A stretch of DNA of 45,068 bases. Origin: Megasphaera sp. MJR8396C. Its GTDB lineage: Bacteria > Bacillota > Negativicutes > Veillonellales > Megasphaeraceae. The position numbers and the translations under genes are program-made. This document shows positions 33,192 through 41,267 of this stretch, piece after piece. Each line of letters opens with the position of its first letter. Within the stretch, counting starts at the first letter, position 1. The notes under the pieces were generated by a model, which made no database searches, was not told the origin of the DNA, and saw only the letters and a list, made by a program, of their open reading frames with translations. Location of the stretch: the NCBI RefSeq assembly GCF_001546855.1, contig NZ_KQ958166.1, forward strand, positions 1 through 45,068, given 5' to 3'.

Positions 33192-33998
33192 ATGACCAAG
33201 TGGGTAGAACATGAAAACGGAATTTGTTGGGAAGAAAGCACGCTATTGGCCGAAGCCGGCTTGCGTCACGGCGTGACCGGCCGCAGCGGCGGCGTCAGTG
33301 AAGCGCCCTTTCAGTCGCTTAACCTGGGCCTTCACGTCGACGACCGGACCCAGGATGTCCTCGAAAACCGGCGCCGCCTCATGGCAGTGTTGAACTGCGA
33401 TTTGCCGCAGCTTACGACGGCCCGGCAGACCCATGAAGACCATATCATCGCCGTCGGCCAAACGGAAATCGGTCGCGGTGCCGGAAGCTATGCCGACGCC
33501 TTTCCTCATACGGACGCCCTCATGACGAATCTTCCCGGAGTACCGCTCATGATGTGCGTTGCCGACTGCGTGCCGGTCATCTTATTTGATCCGGTAAAGA
33601 GCGTTTGTGCCGTCGTTCATGATGGTTGGCGGGGGACGGCGCAAAGGCTTGCCGCGAAGACCGTGTTGGCCATGCAGCTAGCTTATGGATCCAAGCCGAA
33701 AGATATCCTGGCTTATATCGGCCCGTCTATTTCAAAGGCTCATTTTGAAGTCAGTGAAGATACGGCTATGACTTTTCAGAATTTAGGACCGGCTTACGGC
33801 GCGTGTACAGAGCACCAGGAAGGAATCTGGCGCGTCGACTTATGGAAGGCCAATCACCTTCTCTTGACCGATGCCGGATTAGTGCCCGAACACATTGAAA
33901 CGACGACGAGTTGCGTGTTCGATCAGGCGGATAAATTCTTTTCTTATCGCCGCGATGGAGGCCATACGGGGCGCATGGGTGCCTTTGCAGTTTTGTAA
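33192..33998 (+). CDS. pgeF: Purine nucleoside phosphorylase/laccase-like PgeF (YlmD)
   Basis: Cytoplasmic multi-copper-oxidase-like (DUF152) protein of 268 aa. The metal-binding residues are present: His in TARQTHEDH near 79, Cys in VADCVPV near 125 and His in VVHDGWRG near 142. In Escherichia coli the homologue edits UDP-MurNAc precursors (peptidoglycan editing factor), and homologues also act on purine nucleosides. The ATG at 33192 follows TGGAGG, overlapping the end of the radical SAM gene region. It leads the ylm-type group with yggS next. Confidence 0.92.
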   Translation: MTKWVEHENGICWEESTLLAEAGLRHGVTGRSGGVSEAPFQSLNLGLHVDDRTQDVLENRRRLMAVLNCDLPQLTTARQTHEDHIIAVGQTEIGRGAGSYADAFPHTDALMTNLPGVPLMMCVADCVPVILFDPVKSVCAVVHDGWRGTAQRLAAKTVLAMQLAYGSKPKDILAYIGPSISKAHFEVSEDTAMTFQNLGPAYGACTEHQEGIWRVDLWKANHLLLTDAGLVPEHIETTTSCVFDQADKFFSYRRDGGHTGRMGAFAVL

Positions 33999-34114
33999 AA
34001 GCCGATGAATAAATTTTTAAATATGACTAGCTTTTATAGGGCTAACTATATATAATAAAAGAAGTGTAATGTTTTATAAATACATATAATTGCATGCACG
34101 ACGGAGGGATAGGC

Positions 34115-34798
34115 TTGATTAAGGAAAATCTTGAGGCAGTACACAAGAAAATTGCTGATGCAGCTGCCCGTGTCGGCAGAACTGACAAAATTACGCTTGT
34201 TGCAGTGACGAAAAATCATCCTGTAGAGATGATGGAAGAAGCCGCCAGGTGCGGTGTGACCGATGTCGGTGAAAATCGTGTCCAGGAAGCGATGCAAAAA
34301 TTAGAAGCATTTCCGGATAATGGATTGACCTGGCATTTAATCGGACATTTACAGACCAATAAGGCTAAACCTGCGGTAGAACACTTCCATTTGATCCACT
34401 CTATCGATTCGGAGCACTTGCTGAAAGCTGTAAATAAGGAAGCCGGCAAGATCGGGAAGGTGCAGGATATCCTTTTGCAGGTCAATGTAGCCCGCGAAGA
34501 AAGTAAATTTGGAATGGAAGTCGAAGATTTTCCGGCGATTTGTGAACTGGCAAAGGGATTGGATCACGTCTGTGTCCGGGGGCTGATGTGCATGGCCCCG
34601 AATTACGACAACGTCGAAGACGTGCGGCCCGTATTCCGCATTGCCCACGCTTTATATGAAGATATGAAGCCAAAATTTCCGGAAGGCCAGATCCGGTATC
34701 TGTCCATGGGGATGACCCATGACTTTGAAATAGCAATTGAAGAAGGCGCCAATGTCGTCCGCGTCGGCACGGCAATCTTTGGGGCACGTAATTACTAA
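34115..34798 (+). CDS. yggS: Pyridoxal phosphate homeostasis protein YggS
   Basis: PLP-binding single-domain alanine-racemase-like barrel that balances free PLP, 227 aa from the TTG at 34115, six bases behind GGAGGG; an ATG at 34094 precedes that site and is less likely. The PLP lysine is in LVAVTKNHP near 35, followed by GENRVQEA near 58, WHLIGHLQTNK near 82 and SMGMTHDFEIAI near 198. It belongs to the conserved pgeF-yggS-sepF-ylmH-divIVA order. The 116 bases before it are AT-rich and may hold a promoter, but none is clear. Confidence 0.94.
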   Translation: MIKENLEAVHKKIADAAARVGRTDKITLVAVTKNHPVEMMEEAARCGVTDVGENRVQEAMQKLEAFPDNGLTWHLIGHLQTNKAKPAVEHFHLIHSIDSEHLLKAVNKEAGKIGKVQDILLQVNVAREESKFGMEVEDFPAICELAKGLDHVCVRGLMCMAPNYDNVEDVRPVFRIAHALYEDMKPKFPEGQIRYLSMGMTHDFEIAIEEGANVVRVGTAIFGARNY

Positions 34799-34813
34799 GG
34801 AGGAGTATTTACT

Positions 34814-35341
34814 ATGAAGAAGTCGAAGAACATGTGGAATAGATTTGTAAATGTCGTGAGCGGCGTAGGCGGTGTCAACGAAGACGACGAATTTGAAACG
34901 GACGAATACGAAGACGAATTGGAATATGAAGAAGAACGCGTACCGCGCCGTACCCCTGCCGTAGCACCGAGCCGTACCAGCGTCAATTACACGCCGACTC
35001 CGGCCAAACCGCTGCGCATGGTCATCGTCGAACCGGAAACCTTCGATGACTCTCAGAGCATTGCAGACTACATCCGCGACCGCAAACCGGTCGTCATCAA
35101 CTTTGAAGCGACGCCGGAAGACGTTGCTAAACGCGTCGTTGACTTCGTCAGCGGGGCTACTTATGCTATCGACGGCAATATTCAGAAGGTCGGCAAGGAA
35201 ATCTTCCTCTGCGTGCCCAGCAATGTTACCGTAGACCACGGCAAACGCGATGACTACAGCGATTTTAATGCGCCGCCCCTTACCTGGAATGCCGGCGGTA
35301 CGAATAATGACAACAACGGCGGCAATACACCGCTTCGTTAA
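34814..35341 (+). CDS. sepF: Cell division protein SepF
   Basis: Membrane-associated FtsZ partner in Firmicutes division. The 175 aa start with an amphipathic membrane-targeting helix (MWNRFVNVVSG), then an acidic and Pro-rich linker (about 20-60). The SepF core (about 68-140) has MVIVEPETFDDSQSIADYI, VVINFEA and VDFVSGATYAIDG. The tail is Asn/Gly-rich. An AAGGAGG site precedes the ATG, 15 bases after yggS. Confidence 0.95.
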   Translation: MKKSKNMWNRFVNVVSGVGGVNEDDEFETDEYEDELEYEEERVPRRTPAVAPSRTSVNYTPTPAKPLRMVIVEPETFDDSQSIADYIRDRKPVVINFEATPEDVAKRVVDFVSGATYAIDGNIQKVGKEIFLCVPSNVTVDHGKRDDYSDFNAPPLTWNAGGTNNDNNGGNTPLR

Positions 35342-35357
35342 TGATTGAGGGATTGTT

Positions 35358-36143
35358 TTGAAGAATAGAGATAGAATTATCCGCTATTATCAGGGAACGG
35401 ATAACGGCGAACTGGCTGCCCGTCTCATCGACCTGGCAGACAGTACGGCAAAAGGGCGGCCTTATGCCGTCAGTGAATTTGTATCGCCCGGTGCCGTCCA
35501 AATCGGAGAAACCATTCAGGCTCATGTGCCGTCTTTGGTCCTTCGGACTTCCGGCGGTTATGAAGGGGCTGAACGGGTCAAATTGGCTTTTGTCAGCGTC
35601 GACTATGACGGCCCCGTCGATTTTGGGATTACGGCCTGCAAACTGAGCTGGGATGACCGCTACCGCCTCTTAGGGCATCGCGACGTCCTGGGTTCGCTCA
35701 TGAGCCTCGGCATCGACCGGGGACGCTTCGGCGATATCATCATGCAGGATGCTGGAGCCGTATTACTGGCTGAGACGCCGCTGGTTCCCTACTTACAGCA
35801 GAATTTTACAAAAATCGCGATGGTCCCCATTACGATTGAAGAAATACCCCTGAGCGACATTGCGCCGCGTCAGGAAAAAGTGAAAGAAATCAAGACGACT
35901 GTGGCTTCGCTTCGCCTGGATGCCATCGTTTCATCGGGTTTTGGCATTTCCCGCACGAAAGCAGCCGATGCCGTTAAAGGTGAACGGGTACAGGTAAATT
36001 GGCAGCCCGCCAAAGGTCCCAGTCAGGAAGTTCGTCAAGGCGATGTCATTTCTCTCCGCGGCAAAGGGCGGATGGAGCTGGCCGAAATTACCGGAACGTC
36101 GCGAAAAGGTCGAACCGGCGTTCTGTTGAAGCGCTATATGTAG
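35358..36143 (+). CDS. ylmH: S4-domain RNA-binding protein YlmH
   Basis: A 261 aa protein with the YlmH N-terminal domain and a C-terminal S4 RNA-binding domain (about 185-255, with LDAIVSSGFGISRTKAADAV and DVISLRGKGRMEL). In Bacillus the homologue works in ribosome rescue and affects division. It starts with TTG at 35358 behind TGAGGG. The usual neighbour yggT (ylmG) is absent between sepF and this gene. Confidence 0.92.
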   Translation: MKNRDRIIRYYQGTDNGELAARLIDLADSTAKGRPYAVSEFVSPGAVQIGETIQAHVPSLVLRTSGGYEGAERVKLAFVSVDYDGPVDFGITACKLSWDDRYRLLGHRDVLGSLMSLGIDRGRFGDIIMQDAGAVLLAETPLVPYLQQNFTKIAMVPITIEEIPLSDIAPRQEKVKEIKTTVASLRLDAIVSSGFGISRTKAADAVKGERVQVNWQPAKGPSQEVRQGDVISLRGKGRMELAEITGTSRKGRTGVLLKRYM

Positions 36144-36170
36144 TTCCCTTTGTACGGAGGAGATACCACC

Positions 36171-36755
36171 ATGCTTACACCTATGGATATTCATAATAAA
36201 GAGTTTAAACGCGGTTTTCGTGGTTACAGCGAAGAAGACGTCGATGCTTTCATGAATAATATTGCCGGCGACTATGAAAAAGTATATCGGGAATATTGTG
36301 AACTGAAAGAGCGCTGTGACAGCCTGCAGGATAAGCTGACGCAGTACGAAAAAATGGAAGCAACCATGAACAGTACGCTCATGCTGGCCCAGCAAACGGC
36401 TGAAAATGTTAAGGTTTCGGCTCGTAAGGAAGCGGACCTGATTTTACAGGAAGCCGAAAGCAAAAAGCAGAAAATGCTCGACGAAACGATGATGAGCCTG
36501 CAAAATTCACAGCAGGAATGGGAAAAACTCAAGGCTCAAACGGGAGCATATCGCGCCAAATGCAAGGCTATACTGACCAGCCAGCTGCGGCTGCTCGATG
36601 ACATGGCAGCTGACGGCGAAGGAAATGCAGCCGATATCTTGGCTCAGTCTGATATGGCTCCGGCCGTTTCTGTCAACGAAAAATCGGCACAGCAGGCCCG
36701 CCCCGACCAGGGTCGGCAGGATGGCGGCAAAAAAGATGCCCCGAAATCCAAATAA
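36171..36755 (+). CDS. divIVA: Cell division protein DivIVA
   Basis: Coiled-coil polar and septal scaffold, 194 aa. The N-terminal lipid-binding domain reads LTPMDIHNKEFKRGFRGYSEEDVDAFM, including the exposed Phe and Arg that bind curved membrane. A coiled coil covers about 30-140, and the tail is Lys/Gln/Asp-rich. The ATG at 36171 follows GGAGGAG; an upstream TTG lacks a site. It ends the ylm-type cluster. Confidence 0.94.
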   Translation: MLTPMDIHNKEFKRGFRGYSEEDVDAFMNNIAGDYEKVYREYCELKERCDSLQDKLTQYEKMEATMNSTLMLAQQTAENVKVSARKEADLILQEAESKKQKMLDETMMSLQNSQQEWEKLKAQTGAYRAKCKAILTSQLRLLDDMAADGEGNAADILAQSDMAPAVSVNEKSAQQARPDQGRQDGGKKDAPKSK

Positions 36756-36840
36756 TACGTGTTTCATGAATATGCTCTCTTTCAGGTATGACATATGTTA
36801 GACCCGGCGGGGAGTATATTTATTTATAGGAGGAACGACG

Positions 36841-37233
36841 ATGAAGAAGCTTTTTCTGTTACTGGCAGCCTGCCTCTTTTTAGGCGTGGTGAGCCCGGCC
36901 GGTGCCTATAATCCCTATGCGCCCAACCAATTTGATAGTGTTGACCGGAGTTCTTGGGAGTACAAGGCCGTTTACGCCTTGTCCGAAGCCGGTTTGACCG
37001 GGGCGCCGATGGAACGGTTCGACCGTTCTTATAACTTGACGCGTTATGAAGTGACGTCCATGATCGCCGTCGCCATGAAGAACCGCAGCAAGGCGACAGA
37101 AGCCCAGCAACAGTCTATCGACAGACTGGCTAAAAGCTATGCCGATGACTTGCAGTATCTGACCGATGCACCGCAAAAAAACGATGATACGCCGCAGGGC
37201 GTCGCCTTTGACTGGAAGGGAGCCAGTAAATAA
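36841..37233 (+). CDS. Small secreted protein with one SLH-like repeat
   Basis: A 130 aa exported protein with a signal peptide of about 22 residues ending AGA. Residues about 30-80 form a single S-layer-homology-like repeat (DSVDRSSWEYKAVYALSEAG, then NLTRYEVTSMIAVAM). A short predicted coiled coil (QQQSIDRLAKSYADDL) follows. This is the N-terminal layout of Negativicutes OmpM-type outer-membrane anchors, here without a barrel. It may bind polyamine-modified peptidoglycan in the periplasm and help tether the outer membrane (inference). An AGGAGG site precedes the ATG. Its stop overlaps the next start by one base. Confidence 0.75.
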   Translation: MKKLFLLLAACLFLGVVSPAGAYNPYAPNQFDSVDRSSWEYKAVYALSEAGLTGAPMERFDRSYNLTRYEVTSMIAVAMKNRSKATEAQQQSIDRLAKSYADDLQYLTDAPQKNDDTPQGVAFDWKGASK

Positions 37234-38033
37234 TGGAAACCATTAAGATGATTACGATTGACCTCGACGGGACCCTCCTTCGCAGTGACGGCTCCGTTTC
37301 CGATCACACCGTAGAGACGCTGCAGAAAGCCCGTCAAAAGGGCGTCATCGTCGCCATTGCCACGGGTCGCATGTATCAGACGGCGAAAGCTTATGGAGAA
37401 CGTCTGGCTCTGGGTGACAGTCCGATGCTGCTCTTTGCCGGCGGTCTGATTCAAACGCTGGAATCAAAGAAGATCCTGTTTCAGCAGACCGTACCCCGCC
37501 AAGATGCCCAGGATTTGGTCAACTTGGCCCGGGAACAATCCTGGCAGATGCAGACCTATATTGACGACGTCTTGCGAGTCGAACTCGATGAACCGTGGAT
37601 TCGCGACTATGAACGGACTACCAAGGTCAAGGCCGTCATCTGCGGCGATGAATTTTACCGCGTACAGGGCGACTGCAATAAACTCCTCAGCCGGGGGCCC
37701 CATGAAGAACTCCTGGAGCGTAAGGCCCTTATTGAAAAGACCTTCCCCGGACGATTTAATATCCTGTTTTCCGATCTGACCTTTTTAGAAATCATGCCCC
37801 TTGGCGTCGATAAGGGGCACGGCATCCGCCGCCTCGGCGAGCTCTATGACGTAGATCCAAAATATATTATGGCCATTGGCGATTCAGAAAACGATCTGGA
37901 TATGCTGAAGGCTGCCGGTTTTTCCGTGGCCATGGCCAACGCCGGCCAGGAAGTGAAGGATGCTGCCAATTACGTCACCTTGTCGAATGATGAAGATGGC
38001 GTGGCCGCTGTCGTCGAGAAATTTGTATTGTAA
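37233..38033 (+). CDS. Cof-type HAD sugar or flavin phosphatase
   Basis: HAD-IIB hydrolase of 266 aa. Motif I is IDLDGTLL with Asp10 and Asp12, a Thr motif is IATGR near 44, and motif IV is GDSENDLDML near 209, followed by VAMANAGQEVKDAA. A cap domain lies between (about 85-185). Family members dephosphorylate sugar phosphates, PLP or flavin nucleotides, and the substrate cannot be told. It overlaps the SLH-like gene by one base and sits 12 bases before rapZ, within the same transcript. Confidence 0.88.
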   Translation: METIKMITIDLDGTLLRSDGSVSDHTVETLQKARQKGVIVAIATGRMYQTAKAYGERLALGDSPMLLFAGGLIQTLESKKILFQQTVPRQDAQDLVNLAREQSWQMQTYIDDVLRVELDEPWIRDYERTTKVKAVICGDEFYRVQGDCNKLLSRGPHEELLERKALIEKTFPGRFNILFSDLTFLEIMPLGVDKGHGIRRLGELYDVDPKYIMAIGDSENDLDMLKAAGFSVAMANAGQEVKDAANYVTLSNDEDGVAAVVEKFVL

Positions 38034-38045
38034 TAGGAGGTTCTT

Positions 38046-38960
38046 ATGGACCATTTTCACTTGATTATCGTTACCGGCATGTCCGGTGCTGGCAAAACTC
38101 ATGCCGTTCAAGTCTTAGAAGATATCGGCTATTTTTGCATCGACAACATCCCGCCGGTATTGATTCCTAAGTTTGCCGAGTTATGCATCAAAGGCGGCGA
38201 AAGAGTGCGCCACGTCGCCCTCATTGCCGATATTCGCGGCGGTGAATTTTTTGACGCCATGAGCCAGTGCCTGAAGGATCTGAAAGATTTAAAAGAAGAA
38301 GGCATTTCTTATGAAATCGTCTTTATCGAAGCGTCTGACCAGGCCTTGGTCCGCCGCTATAAGGAAACGCGCCGGGTCCACCCCTTGGCGCCTCACGGCC
38401 GCATCAGCCAGGGCATTGCCGAAGAACGGAACCGCCTGGCTTCCTTGCGAAGAAAAGCCGATTTTATCATCGATACATCCAATTTACAGCCGAAACAGCT
38501 GAAGGAAATCCTGGTCAAACGCTATGCCATTACGGACAGCAAAAAGAGCATGACCGTCACCGTCGTGTCTTTCGGCTTTAAGCACGGAATGCCCATTGAC
38601 GCCGATATCGTCGAAGACGTTCGCTTCCTGCCGAATCCCTATTATATCGACGACTTTCGCCATAAGTCGGGCCGCGTTCCCTGCGTGCGGGATTACGTGG
38701 AAAGTTTCCCCATTACCCAGGTATACAAGGAAAAGTGGTTCGATATGATCGATTTCCTCCTGCCTAACTACGAACGAGAAGGCAAGAGCCAACTGGTCAT
38801 TGCTGTCGGCTGCACCGGCGGGATGCACCGCAGTGTCTGCATGGCCGAAGCGATGTATAAACACCTGCGGGATAACGGCGTCGATGTATCCATCGAACAC
38901 CGCGATATTCAGAAAAACGACGTTGAAGAAGATGCGCCGGGGTACGAAGGCGAAGCCTAG
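38046..38960 (+). CDS. rapZ: RNase adapter / nucleotide-binding protein RapZ
   Basis: A 304 aa protein with Walker A GMSGAGKT (11-18) and the C-terminal signature GCTGGMHRSVCMAE near 258-271. In Enterobacteria RapZ guides GlmZ degradation and senses glucosamine-6-phosphate; in Firmicutes (YvcJ) its role is less clear and it links to competence and envelope synthesis. It stands with yvcK and whiA in the highly conserved rapZ-yvcK-whiA order. An AGGAGG site precedes the ATG. Confidence 0.95.
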   Translation: MDHFHLIIVTGMSGAGKTHAVQVLEDIGYFCIDNIPPVLIPKFAELCIKGGERVRHVALIADIRGGEFFDAMSQCLKDLKDLKEEGISYEIVFIEASDQALVRRYKETRRVHPLAPHGRISQGIAEERNRLASLRRKADFIIDTSNLQPKQLKEILVKRYAITDSKKSMTVTVVSFGFKHGMPIDADIVEDVRFLPNPYYIDDFRHKSGRVPCVRDYVESFPITQVYKEKWFDMIDFLLPNYEREGKSQLVIAVGCTGGMHRSVCMAEAMYKHLRDNGVDVSIEHRDIQKNDVEEDAPGYEGEA

Positions 38961-38971
38961 GAGGTACTGTC

Positions 38972-40318
38972 ATGCGTTTTATGAAATGGCTGCATCCGGG
39001 ACTGCACATTAAGCGCTGGCTCTTCCTTTTCGGGCTGGGCATGATGTTTTCCAGCTTCGGCATTATCCTGACCTTTAACTACCAGTGGTTGGGTGAAGTC
39101 GAAGAGTGGGCTTTCCGGTTGCTCTATGAAATGACGGGGCACTATAATTATACGATTTTGGCTAGTTTGGGTATCTTTGTCATCCTCGTCGGCATGGTCA
39201 TTATGGGCTGGGCGACGCGGCGGCTGATACGGACCATGATCGGTGTCGTCATGCCCGGTGAATCGGGAAATTTCAGCGATTTGATCTTTTCTAAATTTCA
39301 GCTTTCGAAGGGACCGAAAGTCGTCGTCATCGGCGGTGGTACGGGCCTGTCGGTCATGCTGCGTGGCCTCAAGTCGAAGACTTATAATTTGACGGCTGTC
39401 GTCACCGTGGCCGACGATGGCGGTTCGACTGGGCGTATCCGTGAAGACCTGGATATCATTGCCCCCGGCGATTTGCGCAACTGCCTGGTAGCTATGGCCG
39501 ATAAAGAAGGGCTCATGGAACAGCTTTTTGCGCATCGTTTTGGCGGTTCCGGCGACCTGACCGGCCATAGTTTCGGCAACCTCTTCATCGCAGCCCTCAT
39601 CGAGGTCCTTGGCGACGTCGAAGAAGCCATGGATGCGACCAGTAAGATTCTGCGTGTCCGAGGCAAGGTCATCCCGTCGTCGGCAGAGAAAATCCGCCTC
39701 AATGCCAAGATGACCGATGGACGGATCATCGAAGGCGAATCACAGATCCCTCATGCCCACGGCCGTATCAAGAGCGTCTTTACGACGCCGGAACATCCCA
39801 AGGCCATCCAGTCGGCTGTCGACGCCATCAAAGGTGCCGATGCCATCGTCCTGGGGCCGGGAAGCCTTTATACGAGCATCATGCCGAATCTGTGTGTGCC
39901 CGATATCATCGGAGCGATTCGGGACAGCAAGGCTCCTAAAATTTATATTTGCAACGTCATGACTCAGAAGGGCGAAACGGATGACTATACCGTGTCCGAC
40001 CACGTCAAGGCCATCCATCGTCAGGCCGGTGACAAGATCATCGACTTTGTCATTGCCAATAACGGCGACGTTGACCCGGCAGTACTCCAGCGCTACGTGG
40101 CCCACGGCTCGCACCCGGTTATCATTGATAAGAAAGAAATCGGTGAAACCGGTGCCACGCTGATCTTGTCGGATCTCATCAATAAAGAAAACAGTGCTAC
40201 TCACGATACGAAGAAACTGGCGAATGTCCTCTTTGACTTGATCAATGCCCTGCGGACCGATTTATCGCCGGAATTGCTTCACTATTATCTCAAGCGTTAT
40301 ACGCTGACTCACCGTTAG
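38972..40318 (+). CDS. yvcK: Gluconeogenesis factor YvcK with membrane N-terminus
   Basis: A 448 aa protein of the CofD-like YvcK family. The nucleotide-binding start is VVVIGGGTGLS (117-127), then VADDGGSTGRIR near 148 and GPGSLYTS near 292. Compared with the 317 aa Bacillus protein, it has an N-terminal extension of about 115 residues with two membrane helices (about 15-37 and 60-80). That form is common in Clostridia-like lineages. YvcK is needed for cell shape and growth on gluconeogenic carbon. The ATG follows AGGAGG, 11 bases after rapZ. Confidence 0.94.
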   Translation: MRFMKWLHPGLHIKRWLFLFGLGMMFSSFGIILTFNYQWLGEVEEWAFRLLYEMTGHYNYTILASLGIFVILVGMVIMGWATRRLIRTMIGVVMPGESGNFSDLIFSKFQLSKGPKVVVIGGGTGLSVMLRGLKSKTYNLTAVVTVADDGGSTGRIREDLDIIAPGDLRNCLVAMADKEGLMEQLFAHRFGGSGDLTGHSFGNLFIAALIEVLGDVEEAMDATSKILRVRGKVIPSSAEKIRLNAKMTDGRIIEGESQIPHAHGRIKSVFTTPEHPKAIQSAVDAIKGADAIVLGPGSLYTSIMPNLCVPDIIGAIRDSKAPKIYICNVMTQKGETDDYTVSDHVKAIHRQAGDKIIDFVIANNGDVDPAVLQRYVAHGSHPVIIDKKEIGETGATLILSDLINKENSATHDTKKLANVLFDLINALRTDLSPELLHYYLKRYTLTHR

Positions 40319-40331
40319 GAGGCGGCAGCCA

Positions 40332-41267
40332 TTGTCTTTTGCGGAAGAAGTGAAAAATGAGATTGCTCATTATAAACCAGAGAATGCCGACTGCCGCTTT
40401 GCGGAACTGGCAGCCCTCCTTTGTATGGGCGGCTCACTGATTCTCGGCTCTCACGGGATGATTGGCATCGAATTCAGTACATCCAATAACGCCGTCGCCC
40501 GTAAGGTCCTGAAGATGTGGATGAAGGCATTTCCCATTCGTCCGGAAGTGAGAGTCCGCCAGGGACTGCGCCTGCGAAAGAAAAATTATTATATCCTGCG
40601 CGTAGCGCCGTCCCCGGAGAGTACGATGGCTTTGCGAGACTTGTCTCTCTTTCCGACGGATAAGGAATTTTCTGCCATCAATCTGAACAAAACAGAATGC
40701 CAACGTGCCTTTTTGCGGGGCGCGTTTATGGGCGGCGGATCGGTTAATCAGCCACAACGGGACTACCATTTGGAATTGGTAACGGGCAATGCTGCCTTTG
40801 CGGAAAAGCTGCTCAAAATCATGCGCCGTTTCCGCTTGCCGGCCAAGATTACCGACCGCAAAGGGGATTACTTGGTCTATATAAAAGAAGGAAATGGCGT
40901 GGCGCATTTTCTGCAGTACGTTGGGGCTGCCCAGGCCTACCTCACCTTTGAAGAAGTTCGCGTCGTAAAGGAGATGCGCAACAACGTCAATCGCGTCGTC
41001 AACTGTGAAACGGCCAATCTTCAAAAAACCGTCGATGCCGCCGTTCGCCAGCGCCGGGCCATTACCCGGATTCAGGAGTCGGGGCTCTACCAGCGCATGT
41101 CAGCTAAGCTTCGCGAGGCGGCAGAACTGCGCATGGCCAATCCGGAAGCCTCGATGAGCGAATTGGCAGCTCAGTCCGGACTGACGAAGTCCGGACTCAC
41201 TCACCGTTTCAAAAAAATTGCGGATATAGCAAAACAGATAGAAGGTCAACAACATGATGAACATTAA
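40332..41267 (+). CDS. whiA: DNA-binding regulator WhiA
   Basis: Sporulation/division-associated DNA-binding protein, 311 aa with a TTG start behind AGGAGGCGG. The LAGLIDADG-like N-terminal domain includes RAFLRGAFMGGGS near 127-139, and the C-terminal helix-turn-helix covers about 225-305 (ASMSELAAQSGLTKSGLTHRF). It controls division and sporulation genes in Gram-positives, and in non-sporulating Firmicutes it is linked to division and chromosome segregation. It overlaps the next gene by 14 bases. Confidence 0.95.
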   Translation: MSFAEEVKNEIAHYKPENADCRFAELAALLCMGGSLILGSHGMIGIEFSTSNNAVARKVLKMWMKAFPIRPEVRVRQGLRLRKKNYYILRVAPSPESTMALRDLSLFPTDKEFSAINLNKTECQRAFLRGAFMGGGSVNQPQRDYHLELVTGNAAFAEKLLKIMRRFRLPAKITDRKGDYLVYIKEGNGVAHFLQYVGAAQAYLTFEEVRVVKEMRNNVNRVVNCETANLQKTVDAAVRQRRAITRIQESGLYQRMSAKLREAAELRMANPEASMSELAAQSGLTKSGLTHRFKKIADIAKQIEGQQHDEH

